From Amorphophallus konjac (Eukaryota; Streptophyta; Magnoliopsida; Alismatales; Araceae), in assembly GCA_022559845.1 (NCBI GenBank), contig CM040125.1, positions 328,235,829-328,299,828 of the forward strand: DNA of 64,000 nucleotides, given 5' to 3'. A program made the translations under genes and the position numbers. Under the pieces are notes generated by a model. That model saw only the letters and a program-made list of their open reading frames with translations, made no database searches and was not told where the DNA came from. Positions 10,074-19,805 of this stretch are shown here, piece by piece; the stretch's first letter is position 1; each line of letters opens with the position of its first letter.

Positions 10074-11088
10074 AAAAACTGTTGGTTTTAATGTGTCCCT
10101 TCTTTTGCAAGATGGGCTATGATGCCAACTATGAGCAAATAATGAGCCAAGTAATGAAATCAATCAACCTATGAACATGCGAATCATGAACCTAGGCAAC
10201 CAACACAAGCTCTAGCATGGGCATGCTATCTCAATCAAGACTAAGCTAAGCAAATAAAGAAAAACACACGCCGGGGCGTGGAATAAGGAATAAAGGAAAA
10301 CACACCGTATAGGTGGAACAAGCAAAGTAAAGAAGAGATATGATGAAAGAGAAAGCTAATGCCCAAACTAAGGAAAGATGTGATCGCCACCAAGGTAGAA
10401 ACAAGTCAAAGACCTGATAAATACCTTGGAATAGAGGATGATGCACCCGCCCATGGGAGAGAGAACAACCAGGAAACTGCAGCTCCGTCAGATGTAACGG
10501 TCGAAGGAAGATGCGCCACAGTAAGTGTGACGGTCTTACGATAGACCGCTACAAGACTCTAACGCGCCTGTGCCAGACCGTCAGAGCTTCTACAGAATAA
10601 GAAGTTGGGGACCTTTTGATCTCCAAGCTTTCTAGCCGGCTAGAGAGCTTGGGCCTCGTGATATGGACCCTGTAAACCTGCAAAAGAGTGTAGAACACAA
10701 GAAAAATAACCCAGATTAGCCCTTAGACAAAGTAGTATCAATAAATCCAAGAAACTTAAGAACATGCAAAAGGAAAGGGAAATACCGGGGAGGTTGGTTT
10801 TTTAACCCCTCTGGGGCGTTTTAAAAGATGGGAGGATGTTTTAAATGAATGCAGCGAGTGCAAGAACGTAGGAGATGGAGAGGGACAATGCTATGATGTT
10901 TGAAAAGAGGGAAAAGACACTAAGAACAAGACTTGACTGAATTAAACCCTTGGAAACGATACTCCCTAACTTTGGAAGTAGATGGACGTGGGAAGCAGCT
11001 CTCCTTGCTTGGTTCTAGCTCCAGGATGCGGAAGCACTTCGACGCAAACTCCAGATGTCTCCTCTTCAAGCCATGAAGTCAAGGGTTC

Positions 11089-11096
11089 TATTTATA
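11089..11096 (-). promoter_or_regulatory. TATA box in RE-A right LTR
   Basis: The minus strand reads GGTTATAAATAGAACC, about 720 bases from the LTR start and downstream of the inverted-repeat array at 11306-11612. Likely the element promoter. Confidence 0.6.
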
Positions 11097-11305
11097 ACCC
11101 TCAAAGTCTAGGTTCAAGTAGAGGATAATCCAGCTAGAAAGTAGGACGTTTCTTGGCAAACTCTTGAAGATAATACTCCCAAGAGTCCACAAAATCAAAC
11201 GGAAGCTCCTTAGGATGAGTATCGAGAGAGAAACCAAAGAATCAAACTCTTAGTTCGATCACGGAATAGCAGAGCAAAGGCTAGGCTTGGCAGGACTCTG
11301 TTGGA

Positions 11306-11612
11306 TGTAACGGTCGCACGATAGACTGCCATACTGATGTAACGCTCCAGGGAGGAACCGTCACACAACCCTATCCTGTATAAGATAAGATCAACGGGAG
11401 AAGTTTGCAAACGTAGGACTCTAGATGAATGTAATGGTCTAGGGTAGATGCGTCACAACCAATGTAACGGCTACACGATAAACCGTCACACTCAACGGAT
11501 AGACAAAAGATAAGATTGAAAGGAAGTCCCAAGCTTAAGGACTCTGGAAGGATGTAACGTACCAGGGTAGATGCGTTAGAGGACTGTAACCGCCCTATGA
11601 TGGACCGTTAGA
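11306..11612 (-). repeat. ACGGTC inverted-repeat array upstream of TATA
   Basis: Repeated pairs such as TAACGGTC...GACTGCC, AACGCTCC...GAACCGTCA, TAACGGCT...AAACCGTCA and TAACCGCC...GGACCGTTA, spaced 30-60 bases apart. A second cluster is at 10494-10585. Each pair could form a stem of 5-8 bp. Confidence 0.7.
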
Positions 11613-11818
11613 GATAATAAAGTTCAAATGAAAATGAGAGCTTGCCAAGCTTCGTCCAGCGGAAAGGGATATGGAACCAGACCCAACCAAGGAGATACAA
11701 CTCACGAAATGGACCTCAAATTGACCAAGAAGGCTCAATAAAGGTGAACAACTCGAAGCATCATATAGAATGAACAAGGAGATGACCCGACTTATCGGTC
11801 ATAAAACGGGTGTCAACA

Positions 11819-13726
11819 GTCCAGCTTCAGAAAATCGTAATCGTCACAGGGAAAACCAGAGCGTATGTATGCCGAGGCACGGTAGATTTATTATTCAAAT
11901 TGATGGGAAACATTCGGTTAAATCCCGGTTAGAGTAACATGTCGGTCGCTCAGGGGACCGTTTAATATTTGGACGAGCGTCCGGCTTCAGAAAATCGTAA
12001 TCGTCACCTGCAAAACTAGAGCGTATGTATGCCGGGGCATGGCAGATTTATTATTCGAAGGGATGGGAGACGTTCGGTTAAATCTCGGTTAGAGCGGTCG
12101 AAAACCAATAAGTTTATCAGCCCGGTGCAAGACTGAGTGAGGACCATTCCGGGGGCACCTCCCGTGGTCCAAACGAGGCTTGCGTAGGCGTCGTTAATAT
12201 TTCCGGTGCCGAAGGGCAACGAGAAAGTGTCCCGAGACTAGATTCCAAAACAAAGACGTGTACAGAGATAGCTGGCTATAGGCCTAGGATGTGGGTCAGG
12301 TAATGGCCATGATTATGGCGAACCCGTGGTCTAAGCATGACCCAGGAAGCTCTTATCAATATTCCCATGCAAAGGGTCAGGGGACGAAAGCCGTCTCGTT
12401 CCATTCAAACCTTGTCGGCCATTCATGGACCACTTTACGTCCGGACAAAGGTCCGTATTGAAGGTACGCCGTAAACGGAAATAAACCCGTACAAATGTAT
12501 GCCGAGTTTACGGTAATTTCAATGAAAGAGCGAAAACGAATCCCAATGAGAACGAGGCAGGGCTGACGAACTATCGGCCCAGAGTAATGTCGGATTATGG
12601 CCATATTGGGATGGCTCCCATGGTCCGAACCCGAATTAGAGAGGTGACTTTAATGTTCCCTTTATACAGGATTTTGAGGCGGACGAGGCTGCAGAGCGGA
12701 TCTCATCATTGTTTATTATTATTTGAATTTTTATCATTATTATTTGTTATTTTAAATATTTTTTCGAGTGAGTTTGTTGTTATTATTAATTATTTATTTT
12801 TTCTTTGTTATTGTTTATTCATTTATTATTCATTACTATTATATATATATATTTTTAAGTTTATTATTATTATTGTTAAGTTCATCATCATTATTACCTA
12901 TTGCTTTATTATTATTATTATTATTTATTTATTGAGTTTGTCATCATTTATTATTTACCCCCTTTTATTATTATAATATTATTATTATTATTATTATTTA
13001 TCCCTTTTTTATTATGAGTCCGCTATGATTATTATTATTTGTTGCATTTGGCACATGTGTGGAGAGGCGGAGAGTGTACCGTTGAAGGATGATTTAGGGA
13101 TGTACCGCTGGAAGCAGTGGAAGGGTGTACTACTGTAAGCAGTGGAGGGGTGTACCGCTGGAAGTAGTGGAAGGGTGTACCGCTGGAAGCAGTGGAGACT
13201 TGTACCACTGGAAGCAGTGGAAGGGTGTACCATTGGAAGTAGTGGAAGGGTGTACCGCTGGAAGCAGTGGAGACTGTGCCGGATAGAGGCACACGAAGTG
13301 TGCCGGAGGAGGAGGCACGACTGTGCCGGACAGGGCGAAGGTAGAGTGTGCCGGGCGAGGAGCCACGAGTGTGCCGGGTAAGGAGCAGGGTCTGCCAAGG
13401 TCTATGCACATTAGGGATGTGTGGAGGGCAAGGTTTGCCAAGGTCAATGTAGCTGAGGCTGGGTTGGGGAAGTTCCCTCTGTTCATGAGGCGTATGTAAG
13501 GAGTTAAGACTTGATTCTCTTTTATTCATGAAATGCATGTGAGGAATTTCTTTTATTCATGAAATGCATGACTTTATGTTTAATTTGCTTAGGCTAAATG
13601 TAGAGGTTGCACACACGAATTCAGGCATGCAAGCGGCTTAGTTGGGTTTTTGGGTTAATTCGCGGCACGTAAGCACAAATTAGATACATGAGGGGGTTTT
13701 ATTTTATTTATTTGTTGCTTCCTTTT
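11819..13726 (-). mobile_element. RE-B left LTR, outer part
   Basis: Related to 37640-39600 in the centre LTR and to 57640-59230 in the right LTR (shared blocks such as GGACGAGCGTCCGGCTTCAG and CGTATGTATGCCG). It holds a duplicated block of about 160 bases (11822-11980 and 11983-12140), an AT-rich tract with TTATTA runs (12715-13035) and a 27-bp array. RE-A interrupts it on the left and RE-D on the right. The 32-bp array seen in the other two LTRs is absent here. Confidence 0.75.
13080..13285. repeat. About 27-bp tandem repeat (TGTACCGCTGGAAGCAGTGG)
   Basis: About seven units of 25-30 bases. The core CCACTG-GAAG-CAGTGG is a perfect hairpin. It occupies the place of the GTGCCGG-type arrays at 38277-38520 and 59240-59395 in the other LTRs. 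Confidence 0.85.
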
Positions 13727-13869
13727 TGTAGACACGCCAAAATTGACGTTATGTTGATCAAATCTCATGTCATTATATACAACACCCCAAGTGGACTTCA
13801 ATATTCCCATAGAATGAAGTTTTTTCTATTTTTGTGAGTTTATGCATTTTTTTTCTGCATTTTCGTGAT

Positions 13870-14202
13870 TCACGACCTGAAGAAGGGCGTTATTTTTCAA
13901 AGTAACGACCTGTCGTAGGGCGTTTTCAAAGAAAGGACGACCTTAGGTGGAGGCGTCAATTCCTGGAATTATCCGTTTTAAGATAAAACTAAGTAAAAAG
14001 CATTTTGTGAGTAACGCCCTTCTTCAGGGTGTGTTTTTAATAAACGCCGTTATCTCAGGCGTGTTCTCTCAGTTTTTAAACAAAGGAAGTTTTATTTCTA
14101 AATATAAATCCAGGAAGAAACGACCGTTCCTAGGTCGTGTTTCAAGAAACGCCTCTGTGGAGGTCGTCAATTCTATCGACGCCCTGTCCTAAGTCGTGTT
14201 TT
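13870..14202 (+). repeat. ACGACC/GGCGT inverted-repeat array in RE-D U3
   Basis: About eight units alternate ACGACC or ACGCC with GGCGT or GGTCGT around loops of 6-11 bases, for example AACGACCTGTCGTAGGGCGT and AACGCCTCTGTGGAGGTCGT. The layout matches the RE-A LTR array although the bases differ, and it also lies just upstream of the TATA box. Confidence 0.75.
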
Positions 14203-14340
14203 ACACCTGAGTCCTTCTTTTTTCCATCTTTCCCTCACAGTTCCCTGCTATCCATGGGACTCTTGCTCGATCTTGATCCTTCCCTGAATGCCTCATTGCC
14301 CGTTCCTATCTTACCTTGTTTGATCTCATCCGAGTGAGGC

Positions 14341-14348
14341 TATAAATT
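14341..14348 (+). promoter_or_regulatory. TATA box in RE-D LTR
   Basis: GGCTATAAATTGAAG, 615 bases into the LTR and about 140 bases downstream of the inverted-repeat array. Likely the plus-strand LTR promoter. Confidence 0.55.
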
Positions 14349-15085
14349 GAAGTCCCAATCGATCGTGTTAGAGGTTGACATATTAGAGGTTGGCGTATTA
14401 GAGGTTGAACTCCTTGAATCCATAACGTCGCAATTGCAAGCAGAACCTCCCCCTCTTTGCACTTCATCCTGCTGCATATTGGCATCCTCTGCATCCGATC
14501 GGGCTTCATCTTGCTGCATCCTGGTGTCTTCTGCATCCACCCAACGTCTTCACGGTTTCCCTTCACTCTCGTCAGGGAGAGCAGGGCTATATCGTGCTTA
14601 TTTTATTTGAGTTCCATCATTGTCATCATACCATCAGTTTTCTTATTGCATTAAATATCATATCATATCACATCCTTTCCCTAGTTCTTCTCTAGGGGTT
14701 TAAAAGAAATCAAAAAAAGAGGTGTATGCGTTGATGTCTTTTCATCATTTTATGTTAGTTCTTGATTGATACTATAGCACTTTGGCTGATCCCTCTCCCT
14801 TTGCTTGTTTCTTCATTGTTTGTTTTGCAAGGTAATCAACTAAGAAGACCCACTTCATCGGCCGGCCGATTGAAGTTGGAGGAAGAAATCCACATCCATC
14901 CCGCATCCCAATTTCCACCAGGTACACGCGATCTCTTTTTCTTCTTATCGAGGTAATTCCTCTGGCGATCACAACTCCCCTTAGCACCTCGTGCTATTTT
15001 TATTGCATCTTATGCATTTCTTATACACATCTTATGCATGTTATTTTTCATTCCTAAGTGAGGATTTTTAATCCGATCTACAAAT

Positions 15086-15103
15086 TGGCGATCACGGTGG
15101 GAC
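15086..15103 (+). other. RE-D primer-binding site
   Basis: TGGCGATCACGGTGGGAC, 3 bases after the LTR end and identical to the RE-A site. This places RE-D in the same broad lineage as RE-A. Confidence 0.8.
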
Positions 15104-15127
15104 AACCACTGTTTTCTTTACTGATTA

Positions 15128-15227
15128 NNNNNNNNNNNNNNNNNNNNNNNNNNNNNNNNNNNNNNNNNNNNNNNNNNNNNNNNNNNNNNNNNNNNNNNNN
15201 NNNNNNNNNNNNNNNNNNNNNNNNNNN
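15128..15227. other. Assembly gap, 100 N
   Basis: Exactly 100 N, the usual placeholder for a gap of unknown size. RE-D internal sequence and the left part of an RE-C-like element should lie here. Confidence 0.98.
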
Positions 15228-15635
15228 GCGGGCCTCTTCCCCACGCCCCGAGCGTGGAGGTATGCATCTACTCCTCCCCCGGTATTGCTTGCTTATTTAG
15301 TATACTCTCTTGAAGCCGCTGCTTGTGCATGTAGGGTCCTAGCTAGTTCTTTATTCACTACTACGGTGAGTGAGTGAGACCGTCCCGTGACTCATCCGAG
15401 TTGCGAGTGTGGATTTGCCTACCCTAGACTCGCCGGTTTCTCAACCGTGCAGATGGGCGTGCTTCCCTCTCTTGGGATGCCTGCGAGCTATAGATTCTTG
15501 TTGATTGGCATAATTTCCTTCTTGGGAACCTTAGGTGTCGAGCGAACGCCATTCACGCTATTATCGTTGCTGGTCGTAGTTGTCATTTAGGCCCGTCGTT
15601 GCAGTGAGTCTTAGTTCGCATAGTGTCCCGCATCA
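15228..15635 (+). mobile_element. RE-C-like LTR fragment (3' end)
   Basis: Plus-strand relative of the reverse complement of 47868-48180. Shared features include GAGCGTGGAGGTAT, GAGACCGTCCCGTGA, CCGGTTTCTCAACCG and the LTR terminus CCCGCATCA at 15627-15635. It is more diverged than the two RE-C LTRs are from each other. To its right, RE-B LTR sequence resumes (ACAGGGCTCAAAAAG, as at 40025). The missing start is in the gap. Confidence 0.8.
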
Positions 15636-16334
15636 ACAGGGCTCAAAAAGGGTTGGTCTGCTAACGGGGCGGGATGTTAGACCGATCAAACCCACAGGGA
15701 CTTCTGGCTAGTGGAAAAAAGGTTCAAAGGGGCAAACACAGGTTAAGGCACTGGGCTTTACAGGGGGAGGTTCGTGACCTCAAACCATTCAAGATGATGC
15801 CACATCCGGAGGAAACCGTCGGCATGAGGGATGAACACAAACACCGAAAAGTAAAGGGAAAGACGATCAAACGCATTGTGGCTCAAAACCAACAAGACAA
15901 AGAGACAACCCACTGAGGGGGATGATCTTCATTCATGGGGGAGCAAAGGGCCGTAGCCGTCCGCATGCATTACAAAACACACCCGAGCTAAAGCTACGGG
16001 CAAGAAAGAAAACCAAAGAACAAAAGAACGGAGAAGGAGATAACAAAGAACAAAAGAAGAGGAGGTGTTGGGGATCGAGGGAGGGAGAATAGTCCACTGC
16101 TCTTTCCCCCACATTCCCCTGCTACATCAAGCCCTCTCTCTCTCTTACTCTCTTCTCTTTGCCTGGTGGTTGTCGGAAGACTCCATGCCGGAGTCCTCTC
16201 CCTTCTCTTCTCTCTTCTCCTTCTTCTCGTAGGTGGCTTTGTGTCTCTTCATCTCTTCTCCCTGTGTGCCTCTTCTCTGTGTATGGGCCTCTCTTCCTGT
16301 GTGGGGTGTCCCTCTTCTTCGCCGGGATGGGACT

Positions 16335-16343
16335 GGTTTTATA
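16335..16343 (-). promoter_or_regulatory. RE-B LTR TATA box (left copy)
   Basis: The minus strand reads GGGGGTATAAAACC, conserved at 40725-40733 in the centre LTR and, more weakly, at 62127-62135 in the right LTR. Likely the retrotransposon promoter. Confidence 0.6.
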
Positions 16344-16544
16344 CCCCCAGCAGCGGGATCCCTCGAGCAAGGCCATCGGAGGCAGGAATTGCTGGGCCAT
16401 CATGGGGTTTGACTTCTCCCGTCCTGGGTGTCAGGGGAGTAGCCTGCGTGACCCAACCTCCGGTTGACACCTCGGATAGCTCACTGCGCGCCGAAGATCC
16501 ATAGGGCATGGGCATCACGTCGTTCGGCCGTTGAAATGCCTTAA

Positions 16545-16812
16545 CGCTGTGCCGTTGGCGGGCTCAAGAAGTGTGCCGCTCAAGAAGGCCGTGCCGCTGA
16601 AGGGCTGCCCAAGCGTGCCGTTGAAGGGGGCAAAAGGCGTGCCGCTGAGGGCCAAAGGGGGTGTGCCGCTGAAGCCCCGAATGGGCGTGCCGCTGGAGCC
16701 CCAAATGGGCGTGCCGCTGAAGGCCAGGGGCTGTGCCGCTGAAGGGTGTGCCGCTGAGCAGGGCAAGGGGGGTTCCGTTGAACAGGGCAGAGGGTGTGCC
16801 GCTGAAGGGCTA
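16545..16812. repeat. GTGCCGCTGAAGG minisatellite (left LTR)
   Basis: About ten units of 22-36 bases built on GTGCCGCTGAAGGGC with variable spacers. Equivalent arrays are at 40745-40945 and 62275-62660. The long reading frames through it follow from the repeat and are not genes. Confidence 0.85.
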
Positions 16813-17059
16813 AATGGGCGGTTTTGAGCCAGTTGTGAGCGCGAGTTGTGGCCCCTTTGATTTTCTCCAAGGTCCATGGATTGTGGGGCTCTTGGTGGTT
16901 GATTTCTTTTCACTGTCGTGACTCCGGAGACAGCCTCACGGCAGTGTGTGCATGTTCGGGGAATCCGGGTGACCCGTCTCTCCGGGGCCTCTTCACTCGG
17001 CTCTGTTGTTGATGCCGGGCCGAACAGGATATCTGGGTGTGCAATTTTTGGTGTCCACA

Positions 17060-17074
17060 AATGCCCCCCACCCA
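17060..17074 (-). other. Polypurine tract of INT1
   Basis: The minus strand reads TGGGTGGGGGGCATT immediately before the LTR start TGTGGACACC. Position and purine bias fit the plus-strand priming site. The same tract is at 41190-41204 beside the centre LTR and absent beside the right LTR. Confidence 0.75.
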
Positions 17075-17144
17075 CGGGTAGCGCAGGTGAAGGATGAGCC
17101 CGGCGGTGCCCGCGGGTGTACTGGTATCTTTTTCTCTTCGTCGG

Positions 17145-17760
17145 TGCCGACAGGGTGTCAGGAGCCGACATGACTTGTTTGTCTCTTCTTTTCTTCGCTA
17201 GTACCGGCGGGGTGTCGGGCATTGACACGGTTTATTAATCTCTTTGTCTCTTCGTCAGTACCGACAGGGTGCCGGGAGCTGACCTGGTTTGTTGGTCTCT
17301 TTGTGTCTTTGTCAGTGCCGACAGGGTGCGAGGAGCTGACCTAGGTTTGTTGGTCTCTTTGTCTCTTCGTCAGTGCCGATAGGGTGCCGGGAGCTGACTT
17401 GGTTTGTTGTCTCTTGGTCTCTTCGTCAGTGCCGACAGGGTGCCGAGAGCTGACCTAGTTTGTTGGTCTCTTTGTCTCTTCGTCAGTGCCGACAGGGTGT
17501 CGGGAACTGACCTGGTTTGTTGTCTCTTGGTCTCTTCATCAGTGCCGACAGGGTGTCGGGAGCTGACCTGGTTTGTTGGTCACTTTGTCTCTTCGTCGGT
17601 GCTGACATGGTGTCGGGAGCTGACCTGGTTTGTTGGTCTCTTTGTCTCTTCGTCAGTACCGATAGGGTGTTGGGAGCTGACCTGGTTTTTTGATCTCTTT
17701 GTCTCCTCGTCAGTGCCGACTGGGTGTCGGGGGCTGACCTGGTTTGTTGGTCTCTTCTTT
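17145..17760. repeat. 57-60-bp tandem repeat (INT1)
   Basis: About ten units containing GTCAGTGCCGAC-AGGGT-GTCGGGAGCTGAC (an imperfect hairpin) and a pyrimidine-rich arm TTGGTCTCTTTGTCTCTTC. It is homologous to the array at 41262-42310 in INT2. Confidence 0.9.
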
Positions 17761-18034
17761 TCTTTTATTTCTCTCTTTTTTTTGAACCACATTACCGATA
17801 CAAGTGCCCTTTCACGTTTTCGCCGGTACCGGCCCCCTCTTGCTTTTGCCCACGCGCCCTCTCGGGTTTTCACGCAGTGGGGTATCCGATTTTGCCTGTA
17901 GCGCCCTTTTGGGTTTTCGCCACAGCCGGGTTGTTGCCATTTTTACCCTTATCCCCGTGCAGGGGCAAGTCCGGCGGGGTATCTCTATTTTTAACCACAT
18001 TTTCTTTTCTTTTTTTTTGACGGGCGAGTGATAC
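17761..18034. other. INT1 spacer
   Basis: A pyrimidine-rich run, then about 200 bases with repeated GCCCTTTT and GGGTTTTCGCC phrases. No gene seen. Confidence 0.5.
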
Positions 18035-18390
18035 GCCAGTGTCGGCTAGGGCACGAAGCCTTGCGCCCGAAGGTAAGGCTCATTCGTTGGCATGAAGAAA
18101 ATGCCAGCGCAATGGGAGAATTCGTGCTGTTTCGGACGTAGGGTCCGTAATGGCAATATTGTATGGAGTGGGTGGCTAGGGCGCGGAGCCTTGCGCCGGG
18201 ACGGGACTTATTCGTTGGCAAGGGGCTAATGCCAGCGCAAGGATAAGGATTCTGCCGATTCGGACGTAAGGCCCATAATGGCGATTTTGTACAAGAGATG
18301 GTGGATAGGGCACGAAGCCTTGTGCCAGAGAAGACTTATTTGTTGGCAAGGAACTAATGCCAGTGCGGGGGTGGCGTCGTCTTAGTCCGT
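18035..18390. repeat. About 130-bp tandem repeat, three units
   Basis: Units start near 18045, 18175 and 18305 and share GGGCACGAAGCCTTGCGCC, TTGGCAAGG..AATGCCAGCGC and CGGACGTAAGGCCC. Several inner hairpins are visible: TGGCA-TGAAGAAAA-TGCCA and CGGAC-GTAGG-GTCCG. Confidence 0.8.
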
Positions 18391-18733
18391 GCGGATGCCC
18401 GTTGACACCTAGGGGCGTGCGGACGGGGACATACCTACGGAGACGTCTACCATCGTGCATTATTTTACCTACACCTCCATATGTGTGTGCGCATGTGTAC
18501 TTATATGCTTATAGTTATATATTTATATTTATTTAGTATATTTATATTTATTATTATTATCTTCATCGAAATTCCTTCCTCCTCTTTTTTTTTCTCTCTT
18601 TTTTTTTGTTTTCTCCCTTCTTCATTCATTCTTCCTCTTCTTTTTTCCTTTTCGTTTCCCCCCCTTTTTTTCTTTTTTTTCTATCAAAATTCCTCTCTTT
18701 TCTTTTCTTTCTTCTCGTCCTTTTTGCTCGCCC

Positions 18734-18740
18734 TATAAAA
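18734..18740 (+). promoter_or_regulatory. TATA box of the antisense gene
   Basis: CCCTATAAAAGGGACG on the plus strand, preceded by an AT-rich and then pyrimidine-rich tract (18485-18725) and followed by a CT-rich leader. It lies 1.07 kb before the ATG of the plant-mobile-domain-like gene and points the same way, opposite to gag-pol. A good candidate core promoter; untested. Confidence 0.6.
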
Positions 18741-18759
18741 GGGACGGGGGTGGCACGAG

Positions 18760-19801
18760 CGGGCCACCCCTGTTCAAACTCTTCCTCTTCCCTCTCTCGT
18801 TCTTTCTCTTTTTCTGGTGGCCGAGCGGACGAAGGCCCCCCCCCATACTTCGCTTCTTCTTCTCCGTCCATCGAATGCCGCCCTCATCACCACAGTCGCC
18901 GCCGTCTTCTCCGTCGCCGGGGTGAGGAGGCCGCCGCGAACGGCTCCCCTCTCCTTCTTCCTCTTCATCCCTCTCCATTTCTCTTCTCCCTTCTCCTCCT
19001 TTTCCTCTTTCCTTTCGTTCGGGAACGGCGGAGCCCTAGGCCCCCGTTCCTTCTCTTCCCTCTTCTCTCTTCCTCCATTTCCCCTTCTCTTCTTCCACTC
19101 CGGTGTGGTGTGTGGAGAGGCGATCGCCGGTGGTGCCGGGGTGAAGGCCGCCGGTCCTGCCGTTGAGGGGGCGCATGGCGTGTCGACGAAGACGCCAGGG
19201 AGCGTGCCGTGGAATGGTGGCACGGGTGTGCCGGAGGAGTTGAGGCACAGGCGTGTCGGGGAGGGGCTTCTTAGTGCATCGGGGAAGGAGCTAGTAGGGC
19301 GCGATGGCGGAGGACGCTCCAGGTGTGCCGGGGAAGCACCGCTGGGGCCGTGTCGGGGAGGCGCAAGAGGGGCGTGCCGGGGAAGCGCCAGAGGGGCGTG
19401 CTGGGGAAGCGCCAGAGGGGCGGTGCCAGCGAAGGCTATATGGGCATGCTGGGGAAGCGCCACAGAGGGCGTACCAGCAGAGGCAGCTCTGGGGTGTGCC
19501 GGGGAAGGCACTGAGGGCGTGTACCGGCAAGGAGGCCTTAGGCAGTATACAGGCAGGGGGGGAAAGAAGGACTTCTGGTGTTGCCTTTTGGGGCCCACCA
19601 TGACTTTGTTGGGGCCGTCACTCCTTGTGGACGTGCACCCGTGTTTTCCCTTACGCCTCTGGCCTAGGGGAAACTCTGCCAAAATTTCGTCAGAAATTGG
19701 CAGTGTCTCATTCATTTTACATGTAGTAGAGCCCCTTTACAGTTTTCATTTCCCTTTGCCCGTGGCTTATTCTGATCTTCTGTTTTGTTACCTCTTTGCA
19801 G
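18760..19801 (+). other. 5' leader with probable intron, antisense gene
   Basis: A CT-rich leader that ends in a textbook 3' splice site: a pyrimidine-rich stretch, CTCTTTGCAG at 19792-19801, four bases before ATG at 19806. A possible donor is GGGGTGAGG near 18920. The supposed intron carries a GTGCCGGGGAAGCGCC minisatellite (19180-19560) of the kind seen in the LTRs. Open frames inside it are low-complexity and not believed. Confidence 0.5.
19180..19560. repeat. GTGCCGGGGAAGCGCC minisatellite in leader
   Basis: About twelve units of 24-40 bases, several with GGCGTGCCGGGGAAGCGCC. Same core as the LTR arrays, so the motif has spread inside the element. Confidence 0.8.
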
Positions 19802-19805
19802 ATAA

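Larger units (their letters stand above)
10080..11818 (-). mobile_element. RE-A right (5') LTR
   Basis: 1739 bases with inverted ends TGTTG...CAACA, starting TGTTGACACCCG on the minus strand, and followed by the PBS. It contains a TATAAATA box and ACGGTC inverted-repeat arrays. The sequence to the right (from 11819) is RE-B LTR, so RE-A sits inside it. The TSD cannot be checked because the left flank is outside the window. Confidence 0.85.
13727..15082 (+). mobile_element. RE-D 5' LTR
   Basis: 1356 bases with inverted ends TGTAG...CTACA, starting TGTAGACACGCC, followed at once by the same primer-binding 18-mer as RE-A. It has an inverted-repeat array (13870-14202) and a TATA box (14341). It is inserted in RE-B LTR sequence: the left flank matches the TTTATTTGTTGCTT stretch near 39565. 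Its internal region is lost in the assembly gap. Confidence 0.8.
15636..17059 (-). mobile_element. RE-B left LTR, inner part (U3 side)
   Basis: About 15636-16350 is nearly identical to 40026-40745, and 16812-17059 matches 40945-41189. On the minus strand it begins TGTGGACACC at 17059, directly next to a polypurine tract, so this is the 3' LTR of INT1. It contains a minus-strand TATA box and a GTGCCGCTGAAGG array. Confidence 0.85.

Noticed and set aside
13727..15082. RE-D as the left LTR of RE-A or RE-B
   Set aside because: Its termini (TGTAG...CTACA), orientation and body differ from both; only the PBS is shared with RE-A.
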